Source: JAJCZB01 sp964350195
Lineage (GTDB): Bacteria; Babelota; Babeliae; Babelales; Vermiphilaceae
NCBI GenBank assembly: GCA_964350195.1
Contig: CAYGJB010000024.1
Span: forward strand, 1-15,158
DNA length: 15,158 bases
Reading direction: 5' to 3'
Shown here piece after piece: positions 1 through 6,344 of the stretch; the stretch's first letter is position 1, and each line of letters starts with the position of its first letter. The position numbers were made by a program, and so were the translations under genes. Below the pieces are notes generated by a model, which was not told where the DNA came from, did not search any database, and worked only from the letters and a program-made list of their open reading frames with translations.

Positions 1-228
1 TTCTCCTTTTTTCTAGAGGCTTTTCAAATTATTCGAATTTTGGGATAGGTTCTTAATCAAGCCGGGCAACTGCAGCCACCTTCAAAATGTTTCTATTTGT
101 AAAATACTTAAGGTCAGGTATACACACTCAATGGAGCTTTCTATATTAGAGCATTATATTGCCCTCCGCTCTCTTTTCATGGTATCCTTGATATAAGAAA
201 TAGGACAAACAGAAAATAGGTTAAAAGC
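1..228. other. Left-edge non-coding stretch upstream of the ankyrin gene
   Basis: No convincing gene is visible. Two short frames are open from the left edge and stop at about 48 and 57, so the tail of a gene lying to the left cannot be excluded, but neither tail is recognisable. The right part carries the likely promoter of the ankyrin gene. No tRNA or strong terminator hairpin was seen. Confidence 0.4.
159..188 (+). promoter_or_regulatory. Putative sigma70-type promoter of the ankyrin gene
   Basis: A -35-like TTGCCC (159-164, four of six matches) lies 18 bases before an extended -10, TGG-TATCCT (180-188). Transcription would start near 195, about 34 bases before the ATG. The extended -10 resembles those before dnaA, the 4656 gene and the hydrolase at 12816. 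Identified by eye only. Confidence 0.4.
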
Positions 229-1131
229 ATGAAAAAGCGTATTGTTACTTTAATTCACGTCTTTTTATTGGGCTGTTTTGCTAATAGTTTGGCCATAGAG
301 CACCAGCAGGCATCTTTATTTGAAGGGATTAAAACCACCCTCAATCGCTACACTCCATCTTTTGTAAAGATTCCTGCCCAGGATATTCAACATATGTCTA
401 CCTGGCTCTATAAAAAGGCGCTCAAGCGCCCTATATCTGCTCAAGAAGATAAGAAAGCTAAAAAAGCCTTTCGTCGATGGAAAATTCCCGTTGGAATTGT
501 GCTTACAGCAATTATTTCAGCATTTCTTGTATATAAATATAAGAAGTATTCGTACGAAGAGAAAAACAATAAAAAAGAACTAGATACAGATAAAGACATC
601 AATCCAGAAGAAGAGGAAGAAGAAGTAAAGAAAGAAGATATTACAGAGGTTGAAGAGAAAGGTCTGCTAGGGGCTGCAGAAATTGGTGATGAAAATAAAG
701 TAAGAGCTTTTCTTGATAAAGGCGCTGATATAGAAGCAAAGAACAAGTACGGCAATACAGCGTTAATGAAAGCTGCGCTGAATGGCCATACAGAAACAGT
801 AAAAGCCCTTCTTGATAAAGACGCTGATCCAAACATACAGAACAATGTCGGTGATACAGCGTTAATGGGAGCTGTGTGGAGGGGTGGCCGTACAGAAATA
901 GTAAAAGCCCTTCTTGATAAAGACGCCGATCCAAACATACAGAACGAGCACGGCAATACAGCGTTAGTGATAGCAGTGCTGAATGGCCGTACAGAAATAG
1001 TAGAAGCCCTTCTTGATAAAGGCGCTGATATAGAAGCAAAGAACGATGAAGGCCAGACAGCGTTAATGAAAGCTGAACAGGAAGGCGATTTGGCAATTAT
1101 TGAGATGTTAAGAAATGCAACAGAGAATTAG
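229..1131 (+). CDS. Exported or membrane-anchored ankyrin-repeat protein
   Basis: A 300-residue protein. Residues 1-22 form a signal peptide (basic start, hydrophobic core, SLA end). A second hydrophobic segment at about 87-103 is probably transmembrane. Residues 111-143 are a highly charged linker rich in Glu and Lys. The C-terminal half (about 144-300) is four ankyrin repeats plus a partial fifth, with the TALM, LLDKGAD and IEAKN or PNIQN signatures and a 33-34 residue period. Ankyrin repeats bind proteins and have no enzymatic role; the partner cannot be read from sequence. AGG at 218-220 is a modest Shine-Dalgarno site eight bases before the ATG. Topology is ambiguous because both sides of the membrane segment are basic. 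Such proteins are often host-directed effectors in intracellular bacteria, which is inference here. The long antisense frames over this gene are by-products of its repeats. Confidence 0.85.
   Translation: MKKRIVTLIHVFLLGCFANSLAIEHQQASLFEGIKTTLNRYTPSFVKIPAQDIQHMSTWLYKKALKRPISAQEDKKAKKAFRRWKIPVGIVLTAIISAFLVYKYKKYSYEEKNNKKELDTDKDINPEEEEEEVKKEDITEVEEKGLLGAAEIGDENKVRAFLDKGADIEAKNKYGNTALMKAALNGHTETVKALLDKDADPNIQNNVGDTALMGAVWRGGRTEIVKALLDKDADPNIQNEHGNTALVIAVLNGRTEIVEALLDKGADIEAKNDEGQTALMKAEQEGDLAIIEMLRNATEN
711..1044 (+). repeat. Near-identical DNA repeats encoding ankyrin units
   Basis: Ankyrin units are conserved at DNA level. Positions 799-843 and 901-945 are 45-base copies with one silent difference, 102 bases apart. 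Positions 711-744 and 1011-1044 are identical 34-base copies exactly 300 bases apart. The spacing equals one 34-residue unit and three units (33+34+33) respectively. Such identity, including third codon positions, indicates recent duplication or gene conversion. Confidence 0.85.
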
Positions 1132-1416
1132 TTGAAAAAATTAGATAAAAATCAAAAAACACTTTATCGCCCTTATGGTGATTAATTAAACATCCTTAAA
1201 AAAAGAAAACTTATTTTTTCAGGGTATTTAATAGGATTCTGATAGTGAAAATGAAAAGATTGCTACTTAACAAAATACCCCTGAGTTGATTAAGGCGCGA
1301 AGCATAAAAGCATCTGTTTAAAAAAAAACTTGTTATACTGGTATTTTTTGGTATCACAGCTTAATATAATTGAATCCTATTTTCAGCATAGTTCATTTTC
1401 AGAGCGAGGTTTTTGG
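1132..1416. other. AT-rich intergenic region upstream of dnaA
   Basis: No gene is seen in these 285 bases. There is a weak hairpin at 1166-1182 (ATCGCC, loop CTTAT, GGTGAT) without a real U-tract. An interrupted inverted repeat has arms at 1219-1229 and 1273-1284 (GGGTATTT against AAATACCC plus flanking TCA/TGA, one bulged C). Promoter-like sequences follow at 1331-1370. No match to the DnaA box consensus TTATNCACA was noticed on either strand, so there is no support for an origin here. Confidence 0.5.
1331..1370 (+). promoter_or_regulatory. Putative dnaA promoter region
   Basis: A full extended -10 element, TGT-TATACT, lies at 1331-1339, without a recognisable -35 at normal spacing. A perfect TATAAT follows at 1365-1370, also with only a weak -35. 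Either would give a leader of about 40 to 70 bases before the dnaA start at 1417. Extended -10 promoters can work without a -35, so the first is slightly preferred. Confidence 0.4.
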
Positions 1417-2805
1417 ATGCACACGATTTGGAGTGAGTTTCTTACGATCATCAGGGAGGAAGCGGGAAGTCGTGTAGTAGAAACATGGTTTAAGGCTATT
1501 GTTTTTGATCGTTGGGATGCCGATGAGCATATTGTATATCTTGTTACCCCTAACTCTTTTATAAGAAATTGGGTTAAAAAGCATTACTTAACCATGATGC
1601 AATTGCATTTGGGTCGATTGCTGCATGTTGATAAACCTCGAATTGAATTCATTTCTCCTAAAATAACACATACTGCTGAAATAGTTTCAGAAGATAAGGT
1701 GAGACCAGCGCGATTAATACCAGCTAGTGCATCATCACGTGTTACTCATGAAATAACCCGTATTGATACCAAGAGACTGGGCAATCTAAACAGCAACTAT
1801 TCATTTGATAATTTTGTAGTGGGACCAAGTAACTCGCTTGCATATGCAGCAGCTCACGCAGTAGCGCAACAACCGGGAAGTAGATATAATCCATTATTCA
1901 TTTATGGAAAATCGGGACTAGGCAAAACGCATTTGATGCATGCTATTGGAAATGCAATCCGGTATAAATACAAATCAGCTACGGTACTTTATCAAACGGC
2001 AGATCGGTTTGTGAGTGAATTCATTACCGCCATTCGCTTTAATAAAGTACATAAATTTCAAACTAAATATCACTCAATTGACGTGCTTTTAATTGATGAT
2101 ATGCAATTCATTGCTCATAAAGAACATACACAAGAAGCTTTTTTTCACATTTTCAATGCTCTTTACGAAGCACATAAGCAGATTATCTTTTCCAGCGACA
2201 CTTTTCCTCAAGATCTAAAAGGCATTGCTGATCGATTACGTTCTCGCCTTGCTGCCGGCTTGGTGACAGACATTCATGAGCCAAGTATGGAAACAATGAT
2301 AGCCATACTCAAAAAGAAGGCCGCCTCAAGTGATGAGATGCTGGAAGACGATGTTGCTCATTTTATCGCAACGCAAGGGTTTACCAATATCCGTGAACTT
2401 GAGGGTGCGTTTATTCGCGTTATTGCTTTTGCCTCATTAACCAAACAAGATGTAACACTTGAGCTTGCAAAAAGAGTTTTGTATCGTACTAACAATGTAT
2501 CAAATCGACATGAAATAGGTTTTGAAAAAATAATTAAAACAGTCGAAAAGCAGTATCATTATTCACGGAGCGATCTATGCTCAAAAAACAGAAATAAGGA
2601 GTTGTCAGAAGCAAGGCACATTGCTATGTTTTTAATGAAAAAACTGACGGATAAATCATTGCGCGATATTGGTAACTTTCTTGGAGGACGAGATCATTCA
2701 ACGATAATGCACGGCTTACAAAAGATACAGTGGCAACTAAAAGAGAGTAGTCAGTTATTAGAAGAGATTAAAAAGCTAGAAGCAGATATATGTACGCAAA
2801 GTTAA
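1417..2805 (+). CDS. dnaA: Chromosomal replication initiator protein DnaA
   Basis: DnaA is the AAA+ ATPase that binds DnaA boxes, opens the origin and loads the replicative helicase. The 462-residue product has the full domain set: N-terminal domain I (about 1-80), a short variable linker, the AAA+ core with Walker A GKSGLGKT (164-171) and Walker B LLIDD (224-228), an ADRLRSRL segment (271-278), and the C-terminal DNA-binding domain IV with signature GGRDHSTIMHG (423-433). Length matches the family (E. coli 467). The frame is open upstream to 1330, but the ATG at 1417 is chosen: GAGG (1406-1409) lies seven bases before it and the protein then begins at the usual domain I position. The next gene starts 13 bases after the stop, so they are probably co-transcribed. 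No DnaA boxes or dnaN were seen nearby. Confidence 0.97.
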   Translation: MHTIWSEFLTIIREEAGSRVVETWFKAIVFDRWDADEHIVYLVTPNSFIRNWVKKHYLTMMQLHLGRLLHVDKPRIEFISPKITHTAEIVSEDKVRPARLIPASASSRVTHEITRIDTKRLGNLNSNYSFDNFVVGPSNSLAYAAAHAVAQQPGSRYNPLFIYGKSGLGKTHLMHAIGNAIRYKYKSATVLYQTADRFVSEFITAIRFNKVHKFQTKYHSIDVLLIDDMQFIAHKEHTQEAFFHIFNALYEAHKQIIFSSDTFPQDLKGIADRLRSRLAAGLVTDIHEPSMETMIAILKKKAASSDEMLEDDVAHFIATQGFTNIRELEGAFIRVIAFASLTKQDVTLELAKRVLYRTNNVSNRHEIGFEKIIKTVEKQYHYSRSDLCSKNRNKELSEARHIAMFLMKKLTDKSLRDIGNFLGGRDHSTIMHGLQKIQWQLKESSQLLEEIKKLEADICTQS

Positions 2806-2818
2806 GAAGGAAAAAGAG

Positions 2819-3358
2819 ATGAATAAGAAAATTTTCACGCTAGCTGCCCTTGGCGTGCTTGTATCGGTTGAAATAATGGCACACGTTCTTCCATTCATAG
2901 AGAAAGATTTTGATACATTTGTAGAGCGCATAGTTCCCCTTTCTGAGCGTAAAAAGTTTAAGAGTTATCACAAAGAGATCGAAAAGCGGCTGGCGGTAAA
3001 AAGCGAAGTAGATCAGGAAAAGCTTCGTGTTAGTTTCTATGAAAACGCTAAGAAAAGCCTAAAAACAGAACATCGCACTTGGGCAGATCAAATTGATTTT
3101 TTTCTTGTAGACGCAAAATATTTCAATAAAAAATATGATAAAGAGCGATCAGAGATACGTCAATTTCTTTATTGGTATGGTAGCTACAATGGTTTTCAAG
3201 TAGCAACCAAGGGAACTTGTGAGCGAGATGAAACAGGTTTTATAGATAACGTGAAGAATCAAGCGACTAAGGTTACACAAAAAGTAAAAATTGAAGCTAC
3301 GAAGCTTGCAGAGAAAATTTCAGGCTGGTTTCAAGCAATGAAAACTCGTTTTACATAA
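2819..3358 (+). CDS. Small exported protein of unknown function
   Basis: Not recognised. The 179-residue product starts with a signal peptide (1-21, ending EIMA) and the mature part is rich in Lys, Glu and aromatic residues. It looks largely helical. Residues about 143-172 form a Lys/Ala/Thr amphipathic stretch (repeated ATK and KV units) that could be a membrane-surface helix or short coiled coil. It has a single cysteine (134), so no internal disulfide. GAAGGA precedes the ATG, and the gene follows dnaA by 13 bases, which suggests read-through from the dnaA promoter. The last eight bases overlap the end of the minus-strand gene at 3351, and no terminator lies between them. A periplasmic or host-exposed location is inferred from the signal peptide only. 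Confidence 0.75.
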   Translation: MNKKIFTLAALGVLVSVEIMAHVLPFIEKDFDTFVERIVPLSERKKFKSYHKEIEKRLAVKSEVDQEKLRVSFYENAKKSLKTEHRTWADQIDFFLVDAKYFNKKYDKERSEIRQFLYWYGSYNGFQVATKGTCERDETGFIDNVKNQATKVTQKVKIEATKLAEKISGWFQAMKTRFT

Positions 3359-4430
3359 GAGCTAGTTCACTAATTTTACCTTGCTTATTTGCAAGATGAC
3401 GTTTTGTTTGAAAGTACATGTCGTGTACGCATTTACCGGCAAGGTAAGAGTACCATTGGTTATGATTTCTAAATTTCTTTCTTCGCAAAATACCAACCAT
3501 TGTTGGAAAATGCTCGGTGTCTAAAATAATAATATTAAATCTTCCATGGAGCTTGTTTCTTGAGAACACAAAGTTCTTTTCATGCGGATCAACATACATA
3601 TCAAGATCGTTACATAACTGCATAATGATTCTACTTTTAATCTGTTGAGATATCTCGTCTGTTGTATCGTTTATGTCTACCTCGTCTGCCACAATACCGT
3701 AAACACTGGGAATTCTCGTTTGAATGAAGTCATATCCAGCGATGTTGTTGCCGGTTAAAACAATGTCTTTTTGATCGCTTGGCAACCAAAACCATTTTCG
3801 AGGGCAAGAAATATGCTTTGCCCAGCGTTCAAATTTTTGGGTTTTTTGTAAAAGAACATCTCTGTTTTTTGGCCGAGTAAATCCGCTTAAGTGTCGATTA
3901 GCACCTCCTCCCATATAAAAAAAGAAAGTTGGTTCTAGGCCAGTGGAGCGAAATTGCAAAAACGTTTCCGGTTGCTCTAAAAAGAGCTTTAATACGAGTG
4001 GATAGTTTTTGAATTTAAGCACGATAAGGCCGCATGATTTTTTATAATTAAAATTTTTATCTTGCAAGACATTAAAGCTTGTTAATCTTTTTTCTTTTTT
4101 AATAAGTTTTTTTCTTTGTCTAATTTCTTTAAGAGCGTTCTCAATGAAAAGTGAAAGCTCAGCACTGCTCATTGCTTTGTCTGGGTTGTGCTTATCAACT
4201 ATTCCTTCCTTGGGTATTAAGTATTGGTATAGGTCTTCCGTTTTTACGGTAAAAAGAGGATGTAATCGAACATATGGTGTTCTCAAAGAATATATTTTAC
4301 TGTCATTTTCCCATTGAGCAGTGATTACGGGAAAGTCGAGATTTGGTTTTCGAAATGGATGGCGGCATTTTAGCAGAGGAGTGAAAAAAATGCTCATAAA
4401 GAAAATATACGTTAGCTGCAATTGCTTCAT
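3351..4430 (-). CDS. Exported protein with kinase-like catalytic motifs
   Basis: A 359-residue protein of no family I can name. Residues 1-21 are a signal peptide (hydrophobic stretch after MKQ), followed by a Cys at 22 that does not form a good lipobox. The mature part contains, in order, motifs expected of a protein-kinase or small-molecule kinase fold: YPLVLKLF, with K148 as the candidate ATP-binding Lys; DPHEKN, with D281 and N286 at the spacing of the kinase catalytic loop (D, five residues, N); and IIILDTE, with D304 where kinases have the metal-binding DFG. A glycine-rich GGGAN lies between them. The upstream frame reaches 4511, but that start is upstream of the predicted promoter and lacks a Shine-Dalgarno site, so the ATG at 4430 is chosen. 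The kinase reading is inference; substrate and activity are unknown. Confidence 0.7.
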   Translation of the reverse strand: MKQLQLTYIFFMSIFFTPLLKCRHPFRKPNLDFPVITAQWENDSKIYSLRTPYVRLHPLFTVKTEDLYQYLIPKEGIVDKHNPDKAMSSAELSLFIENALKEIRQRKKLIKKEKRLTSFNVLQDKNFNYKKSCGLIVLKFKNYPLVLKLFLEQPETFLQFRSTGLEPTFFFYMGGGANRHLSGFTRPKNRDVLLQKTQKFERWAKHISCPRKWFWLPSDQKDIVLTGNNIAGYDFIQTRIPSVYGIVADEVDINDTTDEISQQIKSRIIMQLCNDLDMYVDPHEKNFVFSRNKLHGRFNIIILDTEHFPTMVGILRRKKFRNHNQWYSYLAGKCVHDMYFQTKRHLANKQGKISELALM

Positions 4431-4465
4431 TGTGATGCTCGTTAGAAGATGTTGAGATGCCCTAA

Positions 4466-4493
4466 AATATATGCAATATATCCATTGTGTCAA
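4466..4493 (-). promoter_or_regulatory. Promoter of the kinase-like gene
   Basis: On the minus strand a perfect TTGACA (4488-4493) is separated by 16 bases from TATATT (4466-4471, five of six matches). Transcription would start near 4459, about 29 bases before the ATG at 4430. This is the best -35 in the window. It lies inside the longer open frame that would begin at 4511, which argues against that start. Confidence 0.55.
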
Positions 4494-4582
4494 TTTGTTA
4501 CAGTTTGTCATAAATGAATGTTTTTGTCTAATACCTATCTGCTAGGTATAGATTTCTCATTGTAGTTGTTAATGAGTTGCAA

Positions 4583-4612
4583 TTGATTTTAACCCTGGTG
4601 CTCTGCTAGCAT
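4583..4612 (+). promoter_or_regulatory. Putative promoter of the 4656 gene
   Basis: TTGATT (4583-4588, four of six matches) lies 18 bases before TAGCAT (4607-4612), which is preceded by TGC to give an extended -10. Transcription would start near 4619, about 37 bases before the ATG. It diverges from the promoter of the kinase-like gene; the two -35 elements are about 90 bases apart. Confidence 0.4.
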
Positions 4613-4655
4613 GGGTATAGCAAAATAATGTCACTTTAAAAAAGGAAGGGTGGAC

Positions 4656-5174
4656 ATGGAACAAAATGAAAAAAAACGAAAAATAGCGGATTGCTTGAGT
4701 TGTTTACCTAGAAAGATTCTTGACTTGCATGGCCAGGAGAATGTAATAGAGTTTGTGCTTCATGAGCTTGGAAGGGAAGATTGCTTTAATCTTGAAAAGG
4801 CTGCATATATTATCGACAATCCTGATTTCAATACTATCAAGGGGGTGGCGGGATTTGATAGATCGGAGGCGTTTCAGGGTGAAAACATATGGAAGAACCC
4901 TATAGATTTTTCAAAGCACATGAGCAACTCTTCTTATAACAAAAAAATAAGAGGATTTCATAAGCCGAGCTGTATAAAAAAGAACGAAAATAATGAAAAA
5001 GTGGTTAATGAAATTGCGCACGATCTAGGATTTGATCACCCGCTTTTTTATTCCTGGAATATGAAGTACGATAATCACGGATTGCTTTTATATGAAAAGC
5101 ATGACACCGATGAATGCGATTGTGATTATTTGTTAGAGGGCCTCAGTCTTATTGGCTTTTGTCCGATTTTTTGA
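4656..5174 (+). CDS. Cysteine-rich orphan protein, unknown function
   Basis: Not recognised. The 172-residue product has no signal peptide or membrane segment and so is probably cytoplasmic, unlike most of its neighbours. It has seven cysteines (13, 16, 43, 106, 154, 156, 169). The CLSC pair near the N-terminus and an acidic, His/Asp/Cys-rich run near 149-157 (HDTDECDCD) could bind metal, but no known zinc-finger pattern fits. A GTG start at 4650 is possible, but AAGGA (4642-4646) sits nine bases from the ATG at 4656 and only three from the GTG, so the ATG is chosen. Its last 26 bases overlap the 3' end of pgk on the other strand, and no terminator is visible. It has its own predicted promoter. 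Possibly lineage-specific. Confidence 0.65.
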   Translation: MEQNEKKRKIADCLSCLPRKILDLHGQENVIEFVLHELGREDCFNLEKAAYIIDNPDFNTIKGVAGFDRSEAFQGENIWKNPIDFSKHMSNSSYNKKIRGFHKPSCIKKNENNEKVVNEIAHDLGFDHPLFYSWNMKYDNHGLLLYEKHDTDECDCDYLLEGLSLIGFCPIF

Positions 5175-6342
5175 AAAAGGGTTCTAGCGCAGGTAGTTTT
5201 TTTTCGCTTAAATAGGTCAAGGTTGCTCCTCCGCCTGTTGAGCAGTAATCAATTCCGTTCAAGGCTAATTTATCAACGATAAGCCCAGAATCTCCTCCTG
5301 CAACAATACTAAATCCGGAAGCCGATGAAATGTCGGCAAGTAAAGTTTCCACCCCATGCAGTGTTTCAGGCCTATTAGAAAGGCCCATCATGCCATTATA
5401 AAAAATAGTACCGCTTTTTTTAATGTAGCTATTAAATAGTTTCAAAGTTTCTGGTCCAATCGAAATCCCTACACTATCTTGGGGAAATTGATCAGCCTTC
5501 ACTATGGACAATGGCCCTTCAAGAGAGCCTTTAGCGACTTGATAATCCACTGGATATACAAAATTGGTACACATTAACTCTGCTTTTTTTAATATCTCGT
5601 TGATTACAGTTATCTCTTTGATATCTATCAAGGACCTGCCTACGTGCTTGCCAGTTGCTAATTCGAAGGTAAAGACAAGCGCTGGACATAACAACAGGTT
5701 CTCTATCTTTAAGTCAAGAAGGTGTTTAATAAGAGGCAGCTTGCTTGCCAATTTTCCACCGCCTAAAATAAATGTTATTGGGTATTGAGGATTATTAAAA
5801 ATTTTATTGAGCATGAAAAGCTCTTTTTCAATTAAGTAGCCGATTGATCGCTTGGAAGGTGCATAGATTTTAGCAACTGTTGCTAGAGAGGCATCGTTTC
5901 TATGTAATGTACCGAAGGCATCCAGCACATACCAATCTGCAAGGCCATGAAGCTCTTGAGCAAACCCTAAATCGTTTTTTTTCTCTCCCGGAAAAAAACG
6001 CATATTTTCAAGTAAGACAATGCTTCCCGGTTGTGCTAAGTTGGCGGCTTCTTTTGCTTTAGAGATGGTGTCGCAAAAAAGTATACGGTATTCCCTCTTT
6101 TCAAACCAAGGCATGAGTTGGCGCGCTGAAAGATGTTCTTCTTTACCATCAGGGCGCCCTAAATGAGTTGTTAAAATGATTATTGCCTCTTTTTTTAATA
6201 AGGCATCCAGGGTTGGCTGCACTCCAACAAGCCTCCTGTCGCTCAAAATGGTGCCGTCAACTATTGGCACGTTAAGATCGGCGCGAACAAGCACTGGCTG
6301 CTGATTACATTTCCATGACTCAAAGGTTACCTTTAAACTCAT
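5149..6342 (-). CDS. pgk: Phosphoglycerate kinase
   Basis: Phosphoglycerate kinase transfers phosphate from 1,3-bisphosphoglycerate to ADP, the first ATP-yielding step of glycolysis, in the cytosol. The 397-residue length is typical. Motifs in order: VLVRADLNVP (17-26), HLGRP (60-64), LENMRFFPGE (111-120), AFGTLHR (142-148), the nucleotide-domain GGGK loop (194-197), a GPETL segment (296-300), GGDS (349-352) and STGGGA (368-373). The substrate-binding arginines of the N-lobe are present. Some normally conserved positions differ: VNDAFG is VLDAFG, and NGPMG is NGMMG at 316-320. The gene follows the LolC/E-type gene by two bases, and its GAGGG Shine-Dalgarno site lies within the last codons of that gene, so translation is probably coupled. 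Its 3' end overlaps the convergent 4656 gene by 26 bases. Confidence 0.96.
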   Translation of the reverse strand: MSLKVTFESWKCNQQPVLVRADLNVPIVDGTILSDRRLVGVQPTLDALLKKEAIIILTTHLGRPDGKEEHLSARQLMPWFEKREYRILFCDTISKAKEAANLAQPGSIVLLENMRFFPGEKKNDLGFAQELHGLADWYVLDAFGTLHRNDASLATVAKIYAPSKRSIGYLIEKELFMLNKIFNNPQYPITFILGGGKLASKLPLIKHLLDLKIENLLLCPALVFTFELATGKHVGRSLIDIKEITVINEILKKAELMCTNFVYPVDYQVAKGSLEGPLSIVKADQFPQDSVGISIGPETLKLFNSYIKKSGTIFYNGMMGLSNRPETLHGVETLLADISSASGFSIVAGGDSGLIVDKLALNGIDYCSTGGGATLTYLSEKKLPALEPFFKKSDKSQ

Positions 6343-6344
6343 TT

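Noticed and set aside
441..1096. Two long minus-strand open frames (151 and 171 residues) opposite the ankyrin gene
   Set aside because: They consist of Ser/Leu/Tyr-rich repeats mirroring the ankyrin DNA repeats, which happen to lack stops in those frames. No Shine-Dalgarno site or promoter was evident.
229..1131. CRISPR array, because of regularly spaced repeats
   Set aside because: The repeats are in-frame ankyrin units with a 99-102 base period and no unrelated spacers.
1330..1416. Longer dnaA start (29 extra residues, TTG start)
   Set aside because: The extra segment has no domain I character and overlaps the extended -10 promoter element, whereas the ATG at 1417 has GAGG at good spacing.
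1132..1416. Replication origin next to dnaA
   Set aside because: The region is AT-rich, but no DnaA box match (TTATNCACA or close) was noticed on either strand, and dnaN and other origin neighbours are absent.
4431..4511. Longer start for the kinase-like gene
   Set aside because: It would put the predicted promoter inside the coding region, lacks a Shine-Dalgarno site and would bury the signal peptide.
5564..6062. Plus-strand frames within pgk (74 and 60 residues)
   Set aside because: They lie wholly inside a strongly conserved gene on the opposite strand and show no protein-like features.
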